From Sphingomonas sp. TDK1 (GTDB lineage Bacteria > Pseudomonadota > Alphaproteobacteria > Sphingomonadales > Sphingomonadaceae), in NCBI RefSeq assembly GCF_001650735.1, contig NZ_LXVY01000007.1:27748-91747 (forward strand): a stretch of DNA of 64,000 bases, written 5' to 3'. The notes under the pieces were generated by a model that was given only the letters and a program-made list of their open reading frames with translations, was not told the origin of the DNA and made no database searches. Both the position numbers and the translations under genes were made by a program. Below are positions 52,691-61,990 of this stretch, one piece after another. Position 1 is the stretch's first letter. Each line of letters begins with the position of its first letter.

Positions 52691-53764
52691 TCAGCCATCC
52701 AGCTGCGCAAGCCGATCGGCCTCGTCTTGCGCGACCAGCGCGCCGACCAGTTCGTCGAGCTCGCCCTCCAGAATCTCGGGCAGGCGATGCAGCGTCAGGT
52801 TGATGCGGTGATCGGTCACCCGCCCTTGCGGGAAATTGTAGGTCCGGATCCGCTCGGACCGGTCGCCTGAGCCCACCATCGAGCGCCGCGCACCCACGCG
52901 CTCGGCCGCAAGTCGCTCGCGCTCGGCCTCGTACAAACGGGTGCGAAGCACCTTCATCGCCTTGGCCTTGTTCTTGTGCTGCGAACGTTCGTCCTGCTGG
53001 ATCACGACGATGCCGGTGGGCAAATGGGTGATCCGCACCGCGCTGTCGGTCGTGTTGACCCCCTGCCCGCCGGGGCCGGAGGCGCGATAGATGTCGATGC
53101 GCAGATCCTTGTCGTCGATCTGCACATCGGCCTCTTCCGCCTCGGGCAGCACCGCGACGGTGGCGGCGGAGGTGTGGATGCGCCCGCCCGCCTCGGTGGC
53201 GGGCACGCGCTGGACGCGGTGCACGCCGCTTTCGAACTTGAGCTTGGCGAACACGCCGGTGCCGGTAATGCCGATCACCACTTCCTTGTAGCCGCCGGCC
53301 TCCGAGGTGCTGGCCCCGATCAGCTCGGTGCGCCAGCCGACACGATCGGCATAGCGCTGATACATGCGCAGCAGGTCGCCCGCGAACAGCGCGGCTTCGT
53401 CGCCGCCTACGCCGGCACGGATTTCGAGCAGCGCCGGGCGCTCGTCGGCCGAATCCCTCGGGAGCAGCGCGAGCGCAAGCTTGCGCTCGGCGTCGGCGAG
53501 CGTGGCTTCGTTGGTGCGGAGTTCCTCCACCGCCATCGCGCGCAACTCGTCATCGGCGTCCTGCGTCATCTGCTGGAGCGACTGCCCCTCGGCGCGCAAC
53601 TGCCGGACCTTGCCCGCCGCGACCGCGACCGGCTCGATCTCGGCATATTCCTTCGAGACCTGGACGAAGCGATCGCCGCCGAGCTCACCCGACGCCATCA
53701 GCGCTTGCAACTCGTCGCGCCGCGCCTCGATGGCGGCGATGCGATCCGGCGGGATGCGGGTCAT
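52691..53764 (-). CDS. prfA: Peptide chain release factor 1
   Basis: Recognises UAA and UAG and triggers peptide release. The 357-residue protein contains the GGQ loop [19 protein letters not shown] and the stop-recognition PAT tripeptide region [13 protein letters not shown]. Its ATG overlaps the hisS stop (ATGA), and it is followed by prmC, so hisS-prfA-prmC form one operon. Confidence 0.97.
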   Translation of the reverse strand: MTRIPPDRIAAIEARRDELQALMASGELGGDRFVQVSKEYAEIEPVAVAAGKVRQLRAEGQSLQQMTQDADDELRAMAVEELRTNEATLADAERKLALALLPRDSADERPALLEIRAGVGGDEAALFAGDLLRMYQRYADRVGWRTELIGASTSEAGGYKEVVIGITGTGVFAKLKFESGVHRVQRVPATEAGGRIHTSAATVAVLPEAEEADVQIDDKDLRIDIYRASGPGGQGVNTTDSAVRITHLPTGIVVIQQDERSQHKNKAKAMKVLRTRLYEAERERLAAERVGARRSMVGSGDRSERIRTYNFPQGRVTDHRINLTLHRLPEILEGELDELVGALVAQDEADRLAQLDG

Positions 53765-55011
53765 TCGGTCGGGCCACCCCAGGGGATGCCGGACAGCACC
53801 GCTTCGATCGCAGCGGCATCGCCGACATTGACCTTGAGCCGCTTCGAGGTCGCGCCGTCGGCGACGCCCAGCGAGAGCAGCGCATCGGGGTTGCTCTTCA
53901 CCGCCTTGTCGAAGCGCTTGCGCGGCGAGCCGGTGGCGAGGAGCTCGGCCGCCAGCCCGACGCGACGCAGTGCGGATACGGCGCGCACGCCGTCCGCCTG
54001 CACACGATCGTCCTCGACCACGACATAGACCTGGATCGCCGCTGCCTTGGGCTCGTCAATCAGCATCGCCAGCCGCTCGACGCCCGCCGCCCAGCCCACG
54101 CCCGCCGTCTCGGGGCCGCCGAGCGAGCCGATCAGCCCGTCATAGCGGCCGCCGGCCAGCACCGTGCCCTGTGCGCCCAGCCGATCGGTGACGAACTCGA
54201 ACGCGGTGTGGCGATAGTAATCGAGCCCGCGCACCAGCCGCGCATTGCGCGTCCAGGCAACGCCGGCCGCATCCAGCCCGTCGGTCACCGCCTTGAAGAA
54301 GGCGGCGGCCTCGTCGGTCAGATAGGCGTCGATGTCCGGCGCGCTGTCGGCGATCGGGCGGTCGCGCGGATCCTTCGAATCGAGGATGCGCAGCGGGTTC
54401 TTCTCAAGCCGCGCAAGGCTGTCCTCGGACAATTCGCCCTTGTGCGCCTCGAAATGCGCGACCAGGGCGGTGCGCCAGGCGTCGCGCGTCGCGGCATCGC
54501 CCAGCGTGTTGAGCTGCAGCGTCACGCCCTCCGCGATGCCGAGCTCCTTGAGCAGCTGGTCGGCCAGCACCAGCAGCTCGACATCGGCGGCGGGTTCGGG
54601 CGCGCCGAGGATCTCGGCGTCGATCTGGTGGAACTGGCGGTAGCGGCCCTTTTGCGGGCGCTCGTAGCGGAACACCGGGCCCGAGGTCGCGACCTTCAGC
54701 GGCGCGAACTGCTGCCAGCCCTCGCTGATATAGGCGCGGGCGATGCCGGCGGTGAACTCCGGGCGCAGCGTGATCGAATCGCCGCCGCGATCCTCGAAGG
54801 TGTACATCTCCTTGGAGACGACGTCCGAGGTCTCGCCCATCGAGCGGGCGAACACGCCGGTCGCCTCGAAGATCGGGATCTCGAGCCGCTGGAAGCAGTA
54901 GAGCTTGCGCACCTGGTCGAACTTCTCGAGCACCGCGGCGAAACGCCGCTGGTCTTCACCGAAAATGTCCTGGGTGCCCCGGATGCGCTGGGGGGTCTGG
55001 ATACGTGCCAT
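53761..55011 (-). CDS. hisS: Histidyl-tRNA synthetase
   Basis: Class II synthetase charging tRNA(His). The 416-residue protein has motif 1 near [10 protein letters not shown], motif 2 in [20 protein letters not shown] and the histidine-specific motifs [15 protein letters not shown] and [10 protein letters not shown]. The C-terminal anticodon-binding domain is [16 protein letters not shown] onward. The long frame reading upstream is not protein-like; the start is the ATG before [15 protein letters not shown]. First gene of the hisS-prfA-prmC unit. Confidence 0.97.
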   Translation of the reverse strand: MARIQTPQRIRGTQDIFGEDQRRFAAVLEKFDQVRKLYCFQRLEIPIFEATGVFARSMGETSDVVSKEMYTFEDRGGDSITLRPEFTAGIARAYISEGWQQFAPLKVATSGPVFRYERPQKGRYRQFHQIDAEILGAPEPAADVELLVLADQLLKELGIAEGVTLQLNTLGDAATRDAWRTALVAHFEAHKGELSEDSLARLEKNPLRILDSKDPRDRPIADSAPDIDAYLTDEAAAFFKAVTDGLDAAGVAWTRNARLVRGLDYYRHTAFEFVTDRLGAQGTVLAGGRYDGLIGSLGGPETAGVGWAAGVERLAMLIDEPKAAAIQVYVVVEDDRVQADGVRAVSALRRVGLAAELLATGSPRKRFDKAVKSNPDALLSLGVADGATSKRLKVNVGDAAAIEAVLSGIPWGGPTE

Positions 55012-55122
55012 TTGGGCGCGGCTATTAGGCCGGTTTCGGCCGGGCCGCAATGTGGGCAAGGGGAAGGTCCAAGTTCCTCTGCGCCGTTGAAGCCGGACGC
55101 TGCCCGGCCTAGGGCCGCTTCC

Positions 55123-55968
55123 ATGAGTCGTATCCTGTGTATCCTCGCCGCGCTGCTCGGTTTCGGCGCCGCTGCGCCCGCTTCCGCCTATTGGGAATAT
55201 GGCCACGAAACGGTGGGCGCGATCGCCTATCGCAACGTGACGCCGCAGGTGCGCGCGAAGATCGATGCGCTGCTCAGGCGGCAGGCGCTGCTCGAGACGC
55301 CGACCTGCCCGGCGAACACCATCGAGCAGGCGGCGGTGTGGGCGGATTGCGTCAAGACGCTGGGGCCGCGCTTCAGCTATGCCTATTCGTGGCACTATCA
55401 GAATATCGACATCTGCAAGCCGTTCGACCTCAAGCCGCCCTGCCGCGACGGCAATTGCGTGTCCGCGCAGATCGAGCGCGACGTGAAGCTGCTCAAGGAT
55501 CCCAAGGTGCCGGTGCGCGAGCGGGTGATGGCGCTGGTGTTCCTCGTCCACTTCGTCGGCGATCTCCACCAGCCGCTCCATGCAGGCGACCACAGCGACC
55601 TTGGCGGCAACCAGGTGAAGACCAATTACGGCGCGTATCGCAGCGCCAAGCTCAACCTCCATTCGGTGTGGGACGGCTATCTGGCCGAGCGCGCGATCTC
55701 GCAGCCGCCCTCGCCGGTGCGCGCCTATTCGGCGGCCGAGCGGAACGCGGTGTGGAGCGGCAATGTCGAGGACTGGAGCCGCGAAAGCTGGCAGGTCGCG
55801 CGTGACCTGGTCTATCCCAGCGCGGCGGGCGCGGCGGTGTGCACGCCCGGCGACCATCCCGCGCATCTCGACGAGGCGACCATCGCCAAGCTGGTGCCGG
55901 TCGCGCGCGAACAGGTGGTGCGCGGCGGGCTGCGGCTGGCCAAGCTGCTCGACGAAGCGCTGGGCTGA
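55123..55968 (+). CDS. Exported S1/P1-type nuclease
   Basis: A 281-residue zinc-dependent nuclease of the S1/P1 family that degrades single-stranded nucleic acids. After the signal peptide (AAPASA) the mature N-terminus is [14 protein letters not shown], so the family's ligating N-terminal Trp is replaced by Tyr-Trp unless cleavage occurs after Tyr. Further zinc motifs are [43 protein letters not shown] and [12 protein letters not shown]. Four cysteines could form disulfides. It stands alone, divergent from hisS across 111 bases. Confidence 0.92.
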   Translation: MSRILCILAALLGFGAAAPASAYWEYGHETVGAIAYRNVTPQVRAKIDALLRRQALLETPTCPANTIEQAAVWADCVKTLGPRFSYAYSWHYQNIDICKPFDLKPPCRDGNCVSAQIERDVKLLKDPKVPVRERVMALVFLVHFVGDLHQPLHAGDHSDLGGNQVKTNYGAYRSAKLNLHSVWDGYLAERAISQPPSPVRAYSAAERNAVWSGNVEDWSRESWQVARDLVYPSAAGAAVCTPGDHPAHLDEATIAKLVPVAREQVVRGGLRLAKLLDEALG

Positions 55969-56005
55969 CGTTTCGCTCCTTCGGGCGGGCTGCTATACCC
56001 CGTCC

Positions 56006-56872
56006 ATGAAGAAGGAAACGCATGTGCTGGAGAGGCCGCCCGAGGGTGCGGCGGCGGACTGGACGATCCCGCAGGACTGGGCCGCCTATACCGCGGAGGA
56101 ACACGCCACCTGGGACAAGCTGTTCGCGCGCCAGGCGAAATTACTGCCGGGGCGCGCCTCCTCGGCCTATCTCAAGGGGCTGGAGGCGCTGCGGCTCTCC
56201 GACTCGGGCATCCCCAATTTCGAGGAACTGTCCGAGCGGCTGATGCGGCTCACCGGCTGGCAGGTCGTGGCGGTGCCGGGGCTGGTGCCCGACGACGTGT
56301 TCTTCGACCATATGGCCAACCGCCGCTTCGTCGCGGGCAACTTCATCCGCCGGCCCGACCAGCTCGACTATATCCAGGAGCCGGACGTGTTCCACGACGT
56401 GTTCGGCCATGTGCCGATGCTCGCGGACCCGGTGTTCGCCGCTTATCTGGAGGCCTATGGTCGCGGTGGCATGCGCGCGCTGGAGCTGGGGGCGCTCAAG
56501 CAGCTTGGGCGGCTCTACTGGTACACGGTGGAGTTCGGACTGGTCGAGGAGGCGGAGGGCCTGCGCATCTATGGCTCGGGCATCGTGTCGAGCTCGGCCG
56601 AGAGCGTGTTCGCGCTGGAGAGCGACAGCCCCAACCGCATCCGCTTCGACATGCAGCGGGTGATGCGGACGGAATATCGGATCGACGATTTCCAGCAAAA
56701 TTACTTCGTGATTCCCAGCTTCGAGGCGCTCCTCCGCGAGACAGTGGAGACCGATTTCGCCCCGCTCTATGCCGAGATCCTGGCCCAGCCGGATATCCCG
56801 ATCGCGGCAATCCTGCCCGAGGATGGGGTGATCACGCGGGGAACGCAGGCGTACGCGCACGGCGAGGCCTGA
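56006..56872 (+). CDS. phhA: Phenylalanine-4-hydroxylase
   Basis: Iron- and pterin-dependent monooxygenase converting phenylalanine to tyrosine. The 288-residue bacterial form has the iron-binding motif EPDVFHDVFGHVPML (two His) and the third ligand Glu in YWYTVEFGLVEEAEG. It lacks the regulatory ACT domain of animal enzymes, as expected. The start MKKETHV follows the nuclease stop by 37 bases. It feeds tyrosine catabolism, of which maiA is also present in the window. Confidence 0.95.
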   Translation: MKKETHVLERPPEGAAADWTIPQDWAAYTAEEHATWDKLFARQAKLLPGRASSAYLKGLEALRLSDSGIPNFEELSERLMRLTGWQVVAVPGLVPDDVFFDHMANRRFVAGNFIRRPDQLDYIQEPDVFHDVFGHVPMLADPVFAAYLEAYGRGGMRALELGALKQLGRLYWYTVEFGLVEEAEGLRIYGSGIVSSSAESVFALESDSPNRIRFDMQRVMRTEYRIDDFQQNYFVIPSFEALLRETVETDFAPLYAEILAQPDIPIAAILPEDGVITRGTQAYAHGEA

Positions 56873-56929
56873 AGCGGAAGGGCTGGAAGGGGCTCGCAAT
56901 CCGCGGGCCCGCCCGCTACCCGACCCGCC

Positions 56930-57820
56930 ATGTCCCGTTCGCCCCACCTTGCCTTCCTCGTCGCCGCACTCGGAATCGCCAATTATTCGGTGATGGACGC
57001 GGTGATGAAGGGGATGTCGATCGCGCATGGCGCCTATAGCGCGGTGCTGTGGCGCTCGGTCGGCGCGATCGTGCTGCTCGGGCCGATCTTCCTGCTGCGC
57101 CGGACGCCCTGGCCGAGCCCCAACGCCCTCAAGCTGCATTTCGCCCGCGGCGTGCTCGCCGGCAGTTCGGTGGTGCTGTTCTTCTGGGGGCTTGCCCGCG
57201 TGACGATGGCGCAAGGAATCGCGCTGACCTTCCTGGCGCCGCTGATCGCGATGTTCCTTGCCGCCGCGTTTCTCGGCGAACGCATCCGCCGCGCGGCGAT
57301 CGGCGGCTCCGTCATCGCCAGCCTCGGCGTGCTGACCATCGCCGCCGGCCAGGCGCAGGCGCATGCCTCGACCGAGGTGGTGCTGGGCTCGATCGCGGTG
57401 TTCGCCGCCTCGATTCTCTATGCCGGCAGCCTCATCCTGCTGCGGCAACAGGCGCAGATCGCCGACCCGATCGAAGTCGCGCTGTTCACCAGCCTCGTCC
57501 TTGCCCTGGTGATGCTGCCGGGGGCCCCCTGGTTCTCGGCCATGCCGCAGGTCGCGCTGTGGCCCTGGGTCCTCGGCGCCGCGCTGGTCGGCTCGATCTC
57601 CGCCGTGCTGCTCGCCTGGGCCTATGGCCATGCCGAGGCGCAGGTGCTGGCGCCGGTGGAGTATACCGCGTTCGTCTGGGCGGCACTGCTCGGCTATGTC
57701 GTGTTCGACGAGCGCGTCTCGGCCTGGACGGTCGCGGGCGCGCTGCTCATCATCCTCGGGTGCCTCGCCGCCATCCGCGGCCCCGTGGCCCCCGCGCCCC
57801 AGACCGAGGCCGGTGCATGA
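56930..57820 (+). CDS. EamA/DMT-family transporter (RhaT-like)
   Basis: A 296-residue inner-membrane protein with about ten helices in two EamA repeats: LAFLVAALGIANYSVMDAVMK with SAVLWRSVGAIVLLGPIFLLR in the first half and AYGHAEAQVLAPVEYTAFVWAALLGYVVF in the second. The substrate is unknown. It is distinct from the EamA gene near ltaE. Its stop overlaps the ATG of the GNAT gene. Confidence 0.88.
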   Translation: MSRSPHLAFLVAALGIANYSVMDAVMKGMSIAHGAYSAVLWRSVGAIVLLGPIFLLRRTPWPSPNALKLHFARGVLAGSSVVLFFWGLARVTMAQGIALTFLAPLIAMFLAAAFLGERIRRAAIGGSVIASLGVLTIAAGQAQAHASTEVVLGSIAVFAASILYAGSLILLRQQAQIADPIEVALFTSLVLALVMLPGAPWFSAMPQVALWPWVLGAALVGSISAVLLAWAYGHAEAQVLAPVEYTAFVWAALLGYVVFDERVSAWTVAGALLIILGCLAAIRGPVAPAPQTEAGA

Positions 57821-58296
57821 CTCAGATCCGCTTCGCTACCCCCGCCGACGTCCCCCAGATCCTCGCCTTTGTCCGCGAACTTGCCGAATTCGAGCGCGAG
57901 CCCGACGCCGTTCGCGCGACCGAGCCGATGCTCGAGGCCGCATTGTTCGGCCCGCGCCCCGCCGCCGAAGCGGTGATCGCGCAGAGCGCGGAAGGGATCC
58001 CGCTCGGCTTCGCGCTGTTCTTCCAGAACTTCTCCACCTGGACCGGGCTGCCCGGCATGTATCTGGAAGACCTGTACGTCACCCCTGCCGCGCGCGGGGC
58101 GGGGGTCGGCAAGGCGGTTCTGCGCCATTTGGCCGATATCGCCGTCACGCGCGGCTATGCCAGGTTCGAATGGTCGGTGCTCGACTGGAACCAGCCGGCG
58201 ATCGATTTCTACCGCGCGATGGGGGCCACAGGTATGGACGAATGGACGGTGCAGCGGGTGACCGGCGATGCCCTCGCCAAGCTTGCCGGGCGCTGA
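57817..58296 (+). CDS. GNAT-family N-acetyltransferase
   Basis: A 159-residue cytoplasmic acetyltransferase. The start MTQIRFATPADVPQILAFVREL and the acetyl-CoA motif LEDLYVTPAARGAGVGKAVLRHLADIA are typical; the C-terminal FEWSVLDWNQPAIDFYRAMGA fits the diamine-acetyltransferase-like (SSAT) subgroup, but the substrate is not certain. It overlaps the EamA gene upstream (ATGA) and the sugE-like gene downstream (TGATG), making a three-gene unit. Confidence 0.88.
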   Translation: MTQIRFATPADVPQILAFVRELAEFEREPDAVRATEPMLEAALFGPRPAAEAVIAQSAEGIPLGFALFFQNFSTWTGLPGMYLEDLYVTPAARGAGVGKAVLRHLADIAVTRGYARFEWSVLDWNQPAIDFYRAMGATGMDEWTVQRVTGDALAKLAGR

Positions 58297-58619
58297 TGGG
58301 CTGGATCTATCTGCTGCTCGGCGGACTGTGCGAAGTGGGCTTCACCACCTGCATGCGCTTCACCGACGGCTTCCGGAATATCCCCTGGACGCTGGCCTTT
58401 CTCGGCTTCATCGCGGTGTCGATGGCGCTGCTGGAGATGGCCTCGCGCACCGTGCCGCTGGGCACCGCCTATGCGGTGTGGGGCGGGATCGGCGCGCTGG
58501 GCACGGTGATCGTCGGCATGCTGTGGTTCGACGAGCCGGTCAGCCCGATGCGCATCCTGCTGATCCTCGGGCTGGTCGGCTGCATCGCGGGACTGCGATT
58601 GGCAAGCGGCGGGCACTGA
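58296..58619 (+). CDS. sugE: SMR-family transporter (SugE/Gdx-like)
   Basis: A 107-residue protein with four helices. The first helix carries the essential Glu in LLGGLCEVGFTTCMR, and TAYAVWGGIGALGTVIVGML is the family-typical third helix. The Gdx/SugE subgroup exports guanidinium; subgroup assignment from the CEVGF start is fairly good. It is the last gene of the EamA-GNAT-SMR unit, overlapping the GNAT stop by one base. Confidence 0.88.
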   Translation: MGWIYLLLGGLCEVGFTTCMRFTDGFRNIPWTLAFLGFIAVSMALLEMASRTVPLGTAYAVWGGIGALGTVIVGMLWFDEPVSPMRILLILGLVGCIAGLRLASGGH

Positions 58620-58689
58620 TATGCGGGAAGCGACTAGCCGGACCATGACAATCTGCTAGGATCCCACCCGTTTAGGGGGAGGATCTGCG

Positions 58690-60075
58690 ATGCGGCGTGC
58701 GGTGTGGCTTTTCGCGGCGATGTGGCCTTGCGCGGCGCAGGCGCAGCAGCTCCCGACGCCGGACAAGACCGCGCAGGGCGACCTTGCCGTCACCATCTAT
58801 CAGAACGGCCAGTCGCTGGTGCAGGACGTGCGCACGCTCGATCTTGCCGCCGGGCGCACCCGCCAGGAGTTCGCCGACGTCTCCGCGCAGATCCGGCCGG
58901 AGACGGTGACGCTGTCCGGCCCCGGCATCGGCATTGTCGAGCAGAATTTCGATTTCGACCTGCTTACCCCCACCAAGCTGATGGAAAAGGCCGTTGGCTC
59001 GGTCGTCACGCTGGTGCGCACGAATCCTGCCACCGGCGCCGAAACGCGCGAACAGGCGCGGGTGCTGGCCGCCAATGGCGGCGTCGTCCTCCAGATCGGA
59101 TCGCGCATCGAAGTGCTGCGCGACGACCAGTTGCCGGTCCGCGTGATCTTCGACAAGGTGCCCGAGAATCTGCGCGCGCGGCCCACTTTGTCGGTGACGC
59201 TGCAGGCAGCCACTGGCGGCCGGTTGCCCGCGACGCTCAGCTACCTGACCCCCGGCCTGGGCTGGACCAGCGACTATGTGTTGCTGTTCGACGAAGCGAA
59301 GGGCGCCATCGACGTGCAGGGCTGGATTACCCTTACCAACGAAACGGGAACATCCTATCGCGACGCCGCGGTGACGCTGGTCGCGGGAGCGCCCAACGGC
59401 GCCCGTGCCTTCGGCCGGCTCGGCAATGAGGCGACGATCGACGCGCCCGGTACCGAAACCGGCCCGCGTGAACGGCTGGGCGACTATATCTTCTATCCGC
59501 TGCCCCAGCGCACCACGATCGCCAACGCGCAGCAGAAGCAGGTCAGCTTCCTTGACGTGAAAGCCGCGCCGGCGCGCAAGACCTATGAATGGATCAATGG
59601 CTGGCTGGGCGCCAATGCCGACCCGCGCAGTGCGTCGGCGGTGCTCAAATTCTCGACCTCGAAGAATGGTGGCCTGGGCGACCAGCTGCCGAGCGGCACG
59701 ATCCGCGTCTATCTGCGCGATCGCAAGGGCGAGCCGCAGTTCATCGGCGAAAGCCGCGTGGACGCGGCGCCGATGGGATCGGCCATGTCGATCCGCACCG
59801 GCGAGGCGTTCGATGTGAAGGGCGCGGCGGTCGTGGTCGAGCGCAAGAAGGAAGGCACGCGGCGCTGGAAGACGACGATGCGCTATGATTTCACCAATGC
59901 ACGCGCCGATGGCGTGACGGTGGATCTGGCCCAGACCGGGCTGTGGGGGGACGTTCGCATCGTCGAGCAGAGCCTCGCCGGCGAGCGCGTCTCCGCCGAT
60001 CGCATGGAATGGAAGGTACCGGTGCCCGCCAATGGCAAGGCATCGGTGACCGTGGTGTTCGATACGCGCTTCTGA
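58690..60075 (+). CDS. Exported DUF4139 protein (copy 1)
   Basis: A 461-residue secreted protein with signal peptide MRRAVWLFAAMWPCAAQAQ. Its N-terminal part (VTIYQNGQSLVQDVRTLDLAAG) and the central SYLTPGLGWTSDYVLLFDE segment mark DUF4139; the C-terminal beta domain ends VPVPANGKASVTVVFDTRF. No catalytic motif is seen. A GGGGGAGG ribosome site lies ahead of the ATG. A paralogue follows after 4 bases. No TonB-box-like segment is present in this copy, in contrast to copy 2. Confidence 0.85.
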   Translation: MRRAVWLFAAMWPCAAQAQQLPTPDKTAQGDLAVTIYQNGQSLVQDVRTLDLAAGRTRQEFADVSAQIRPETVTLSGPGIGIVEQNFDFDLLTPTKLMEKAVGSVVTLVRTNPATGAETREQARVLAANGGVVLQIGSRIEVLRDDQLPVRVIFDKVPENLRARPTLSVTLQAATGGRLPATLSYLTPGLGWTSDYVLLFDEAKGAIDVQGWITLTNETGTSYRDAAVTLVAGAPNGARAFGRLGNEATIDAPGTETGPRERLGDYIFYPLPQRTTIANAQQKQVSFLDVKAAPARKTYEWINGWLGANADPRSASAVLKFSTSKNGGLGDQLPSGTIRVYLRDRKGEPQFIGESRVDAAPMGSAMSIRTGEAFDVKGAAVVVERKKEGTRRWKTTMRYDFTNARADGVTVDLAQTGLWGDVRIVEQSLAGERVSADRMEWKVPVPANGKASVTVVFDTRF

Positions 60076-60079
60076 TCCC

Positions 60080-61621
60080 ATGCTGGCGCGGATCGTCTTC
60101 GCCATCCTTGCGCTGCTTGCCGGCCTGCCGGCGGCGGCGCAGACTCTGGTCGTCTCGGACAAGCCTGATTCGGTCGCGGTGACGCTTTATCGCGATCCCA
60201 ACCGAAACGAGGGCGCCCTTGGTCGCGGCTGGCCCGCCGGCTATGCGCTGGTCACCGAGACGCGCACGCTGCGGCTGCCGGCCGGGCCCGCAGTGATCCG
60301 CTTCGTCGGCGTGTCCGAAGGGATGATGCCGGAAACCGCGATCGTCACCGGCCTGCCGCATGGCGTGGGGGAGAAGAATCGGGATGCCCGCCTGCTCGGC
60401 CCCGCCACGCTCGTCGACGCCTATCTCAAACGGCGCGTCACGGTGCGGCGAACCGATCCGGCAACCGGCAAGGTCAGCGAAAGCGAGGGGGTGATCCAGT
60501 CCGGCCCCAGGGGCGGCGTGCTGCTCAGCACCGAACAGGGGGTGGAGGCGCTGGGGTGCTCCGGGCTGCCCGAGGCGCTGGTCTATCCGGGCATCCCTGC
60601 CGATCTCGCTGCCAAGCCCACCCTGTCCGTCTCTACCGCGAGCGCCCGCGCCGAAACGGTCACCGTACAGCTCTCCTATCTGGCCCAAGGGTTAGACTGG
60701 TCGGCCAATTATGTTGCACAGCTGGGGGAGGGCGATGTGCTCGACCTGTTCGGCTGGATGACGGTGGTGAACGGCGGCAGCCAGGGCTTTGCCGATGCCC
60801 GCGCCAGCGCCGTGGCGGGAAAGCCCAATCGGGAAAGGGCAGCCCGGCTGCCGCGCGGACCCGATACCGAATTGCGGCTGCAATGCTGGCCGATGGGCAG
60901 GACAAGCGACGGCATGGGATTTCCGCCCGGGCCTGTTGCAGAGCCCGCCCCGCCGCCGCCGCCACCACCCGCGCCGGCCATGGAGATCGTCGTCACCGGC
61001 GCGCGGGTTGCCTTCGCGCCGGCAATGATGGCCGAGCAGGAGGAACTGGGCGATCTCAAGCTGTACCGGGTGCCCGAGCCGGTGACCGTCGCGGCGCGGG
61101 CGACCAAGCAGATTGCCCTGCTGCACCGCGAGCGCGTGCAGTTCGCGCGGATCTATCGCGGCCGGTTCACGCCCTTCGCCTATGATCCGGCGCGCGAGTC
61201 CGAGAGCGAACCGACCGAGATCGTACTCCGCGCCGAGAATCGGACCGCTGCGGGGTTGGGCCTGCCGCTGCCCGCGGGGTCGGTCGCGCTGTTCGACACG
61301 CGCGGCGGGCGGCGGGTGCTGCTCGGCGAATCGCCGCTGGCTGACCGCGCGGTTGGCGACGAGCTCGAACTGCGGCCGGGCGAGAGCAGCGAGGTACGGG
61401 CCACCGTCACCGCCAGGCCGGGATCAAAACGTCGCTGGAACTTCCGGATCGCGGCGACCAACGCGCTGGCGGTGCCGGTCGTCTTCGAAATGCCGATCCC
61501 GTTTCGCGACACCAAGTCCAGCACCCGGCTGGCCCTGCGCAAGGGCGTCCCCACCTGGCGGGTGACCGTGCCGGCCAATGGAACGGCGGCGCTCGACCTC
61601 ACCTTGAAGCGCGATCGTTGA
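60080..61621 (+). CDS. Exported DUF4139 protein (copy 2) with internal polyproline and TonB-box-like segment
   Basis: A 513-residue secreted protein with signal peptide ending GLPAAAQT. It shares with copy 1 the segments VAVTLYRDPNRNEGAL-like start, LSYLAQGLDWSANYVAQLGE and the C-terminal VTVPANGTAALDLTLKRDR. Unlike copy 1 it contains, at about residues 285-310, a proline run (EPAPPPPPPPAPA) directly followed by MEIVVTGARVAFAP. EIVVTG is the exact core of the TonB box at the N-terminus of the receptor encoded at 12446-14512. The role of DUF4139 is unknown; TonB interaction is inference. Confidence 0.83.
   Translation: MLARIVFAILALLAGLPAAAQTLVVSDKPDSVAVTLYRDPNRNEGALGRGWPAGYALVTETRTLRLPAGPAVIRFVGVSEGMMPETAIVTGLPHGVGEKNRDARLLGPATLVDAYLKRRVTVRRTDPATGKVSESEGVIQSGPRGGVLLSTEQGVEALGCSGLPEALVYPGIPADLAAKPTLSVSTASARAETVTVQLSYLAQGLDWSANYVAQLGEGDVLDLFGWMTVVNGGSQGFADARASAVAGKPNRERAARLPRGPDTELRLQCWPMGRTSDGMGFPPGPVAEPAPPPPPPPAPAMEIVVTGARVAFAPAMMAEQEELGDLKLYRVPEPVTVAARATKQIALLHRERVQFARIYRGRFTPFAYDPARESESEPTEIVLRAENRTAAGLGLPLPAGSVALFDTRGGRRVLLGESPLADRAVGDELELRPGESSEVRATVTARPGSKRRWNFRIAATNALAVPVVFEMPIPFRDTKSSTRLALRKGVPTWRVTVPANGTAALDLTLKRDR
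60941..61009 (+). other. Polyproline linker plus TonB-box-like motif inside the DUF4139 gene
   Basis: Encodes a Pro-rich linker followed by MEIVVTGARV (bases 60980-61009, from residue 301). The motif matches the N-terminal TonB boxes of the two receptors in the window (DDIVVTARA and SEIVVTGRG) but sits mid-protein. Confidence 0.8.
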
Positions 61622-61625
61622 TCGC

Positions 61626-61922
61626 TCAGTCCAGGTCGACTTCGTCCTTCAGCGGATCTTCCACCTGCGCATCATGGCCGCTGCCGGAGCTCAGGAACAT
61701 CAGGCCCATCAGTGCCGCCGCCATCATGACGGTGAAGAACACGCCCAGAAAGGTGGCGATGGCGGTGACGATGTGCAGCTCGCCCATCGTCGCCCACAGC
61801 CAATATTCGGCCACGATCGCGGCAAGCACGGCCACCGCCGCCATGCCCCAAAGGATGCGGCGAAAGCGTCGCCAGGCGAAGGCGGCATAAGCGGGATCGT
61901 CGAGTCCGTCAGGCTGCTCCAT
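61626..61922 (-). CDS. Small two-helix membrane protein
   Basis: A 98-residue protein starting MEQPDGLDDPAYAAFAWRRF, with two hydrophobic segments (ILWGMAAVAVLAAIVAEYWLW and ATFLGVFFTVMMAAALMGLMFL) and an acidic tail ending DEVDLD. No family name is certain. It is convergent with the DUF4139 copy 2 gene (4-base gap) and divergent from the CBS gene. A longer frame adding 11 residues exists but MEQPDG is a more natural start. The role is unknown. Confidence 0.75.
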   Translation of the reverse strand: MEQPDGLDDPAYAAFAWRRFRRILWGMAAVAVLAAIVAEYWLWATMGELHIVTAIATFLGVFFTVMMAAALMGLMFLSSGSGHDAQVEDPLKDEVDLD

Positions 61923-61976
61923 GTTTTGCAAGTTGGGCCGAATCGTGGGATACACAACGCCTAAAAAATGAAAGCC

Positions 61977-61984
61977 AAGGAGAG
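61977..61984 (+). promoter_or_regulatory. Strong ribosome binding site of the CBS-domain gene
   Basis: AAGGAGAG located 6 bases before the ATG at 61991. It supports that start over the out-of-frame ATG at 61986. Confidence 0.7.
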
Positions 61985-61990
61985 AATGCG

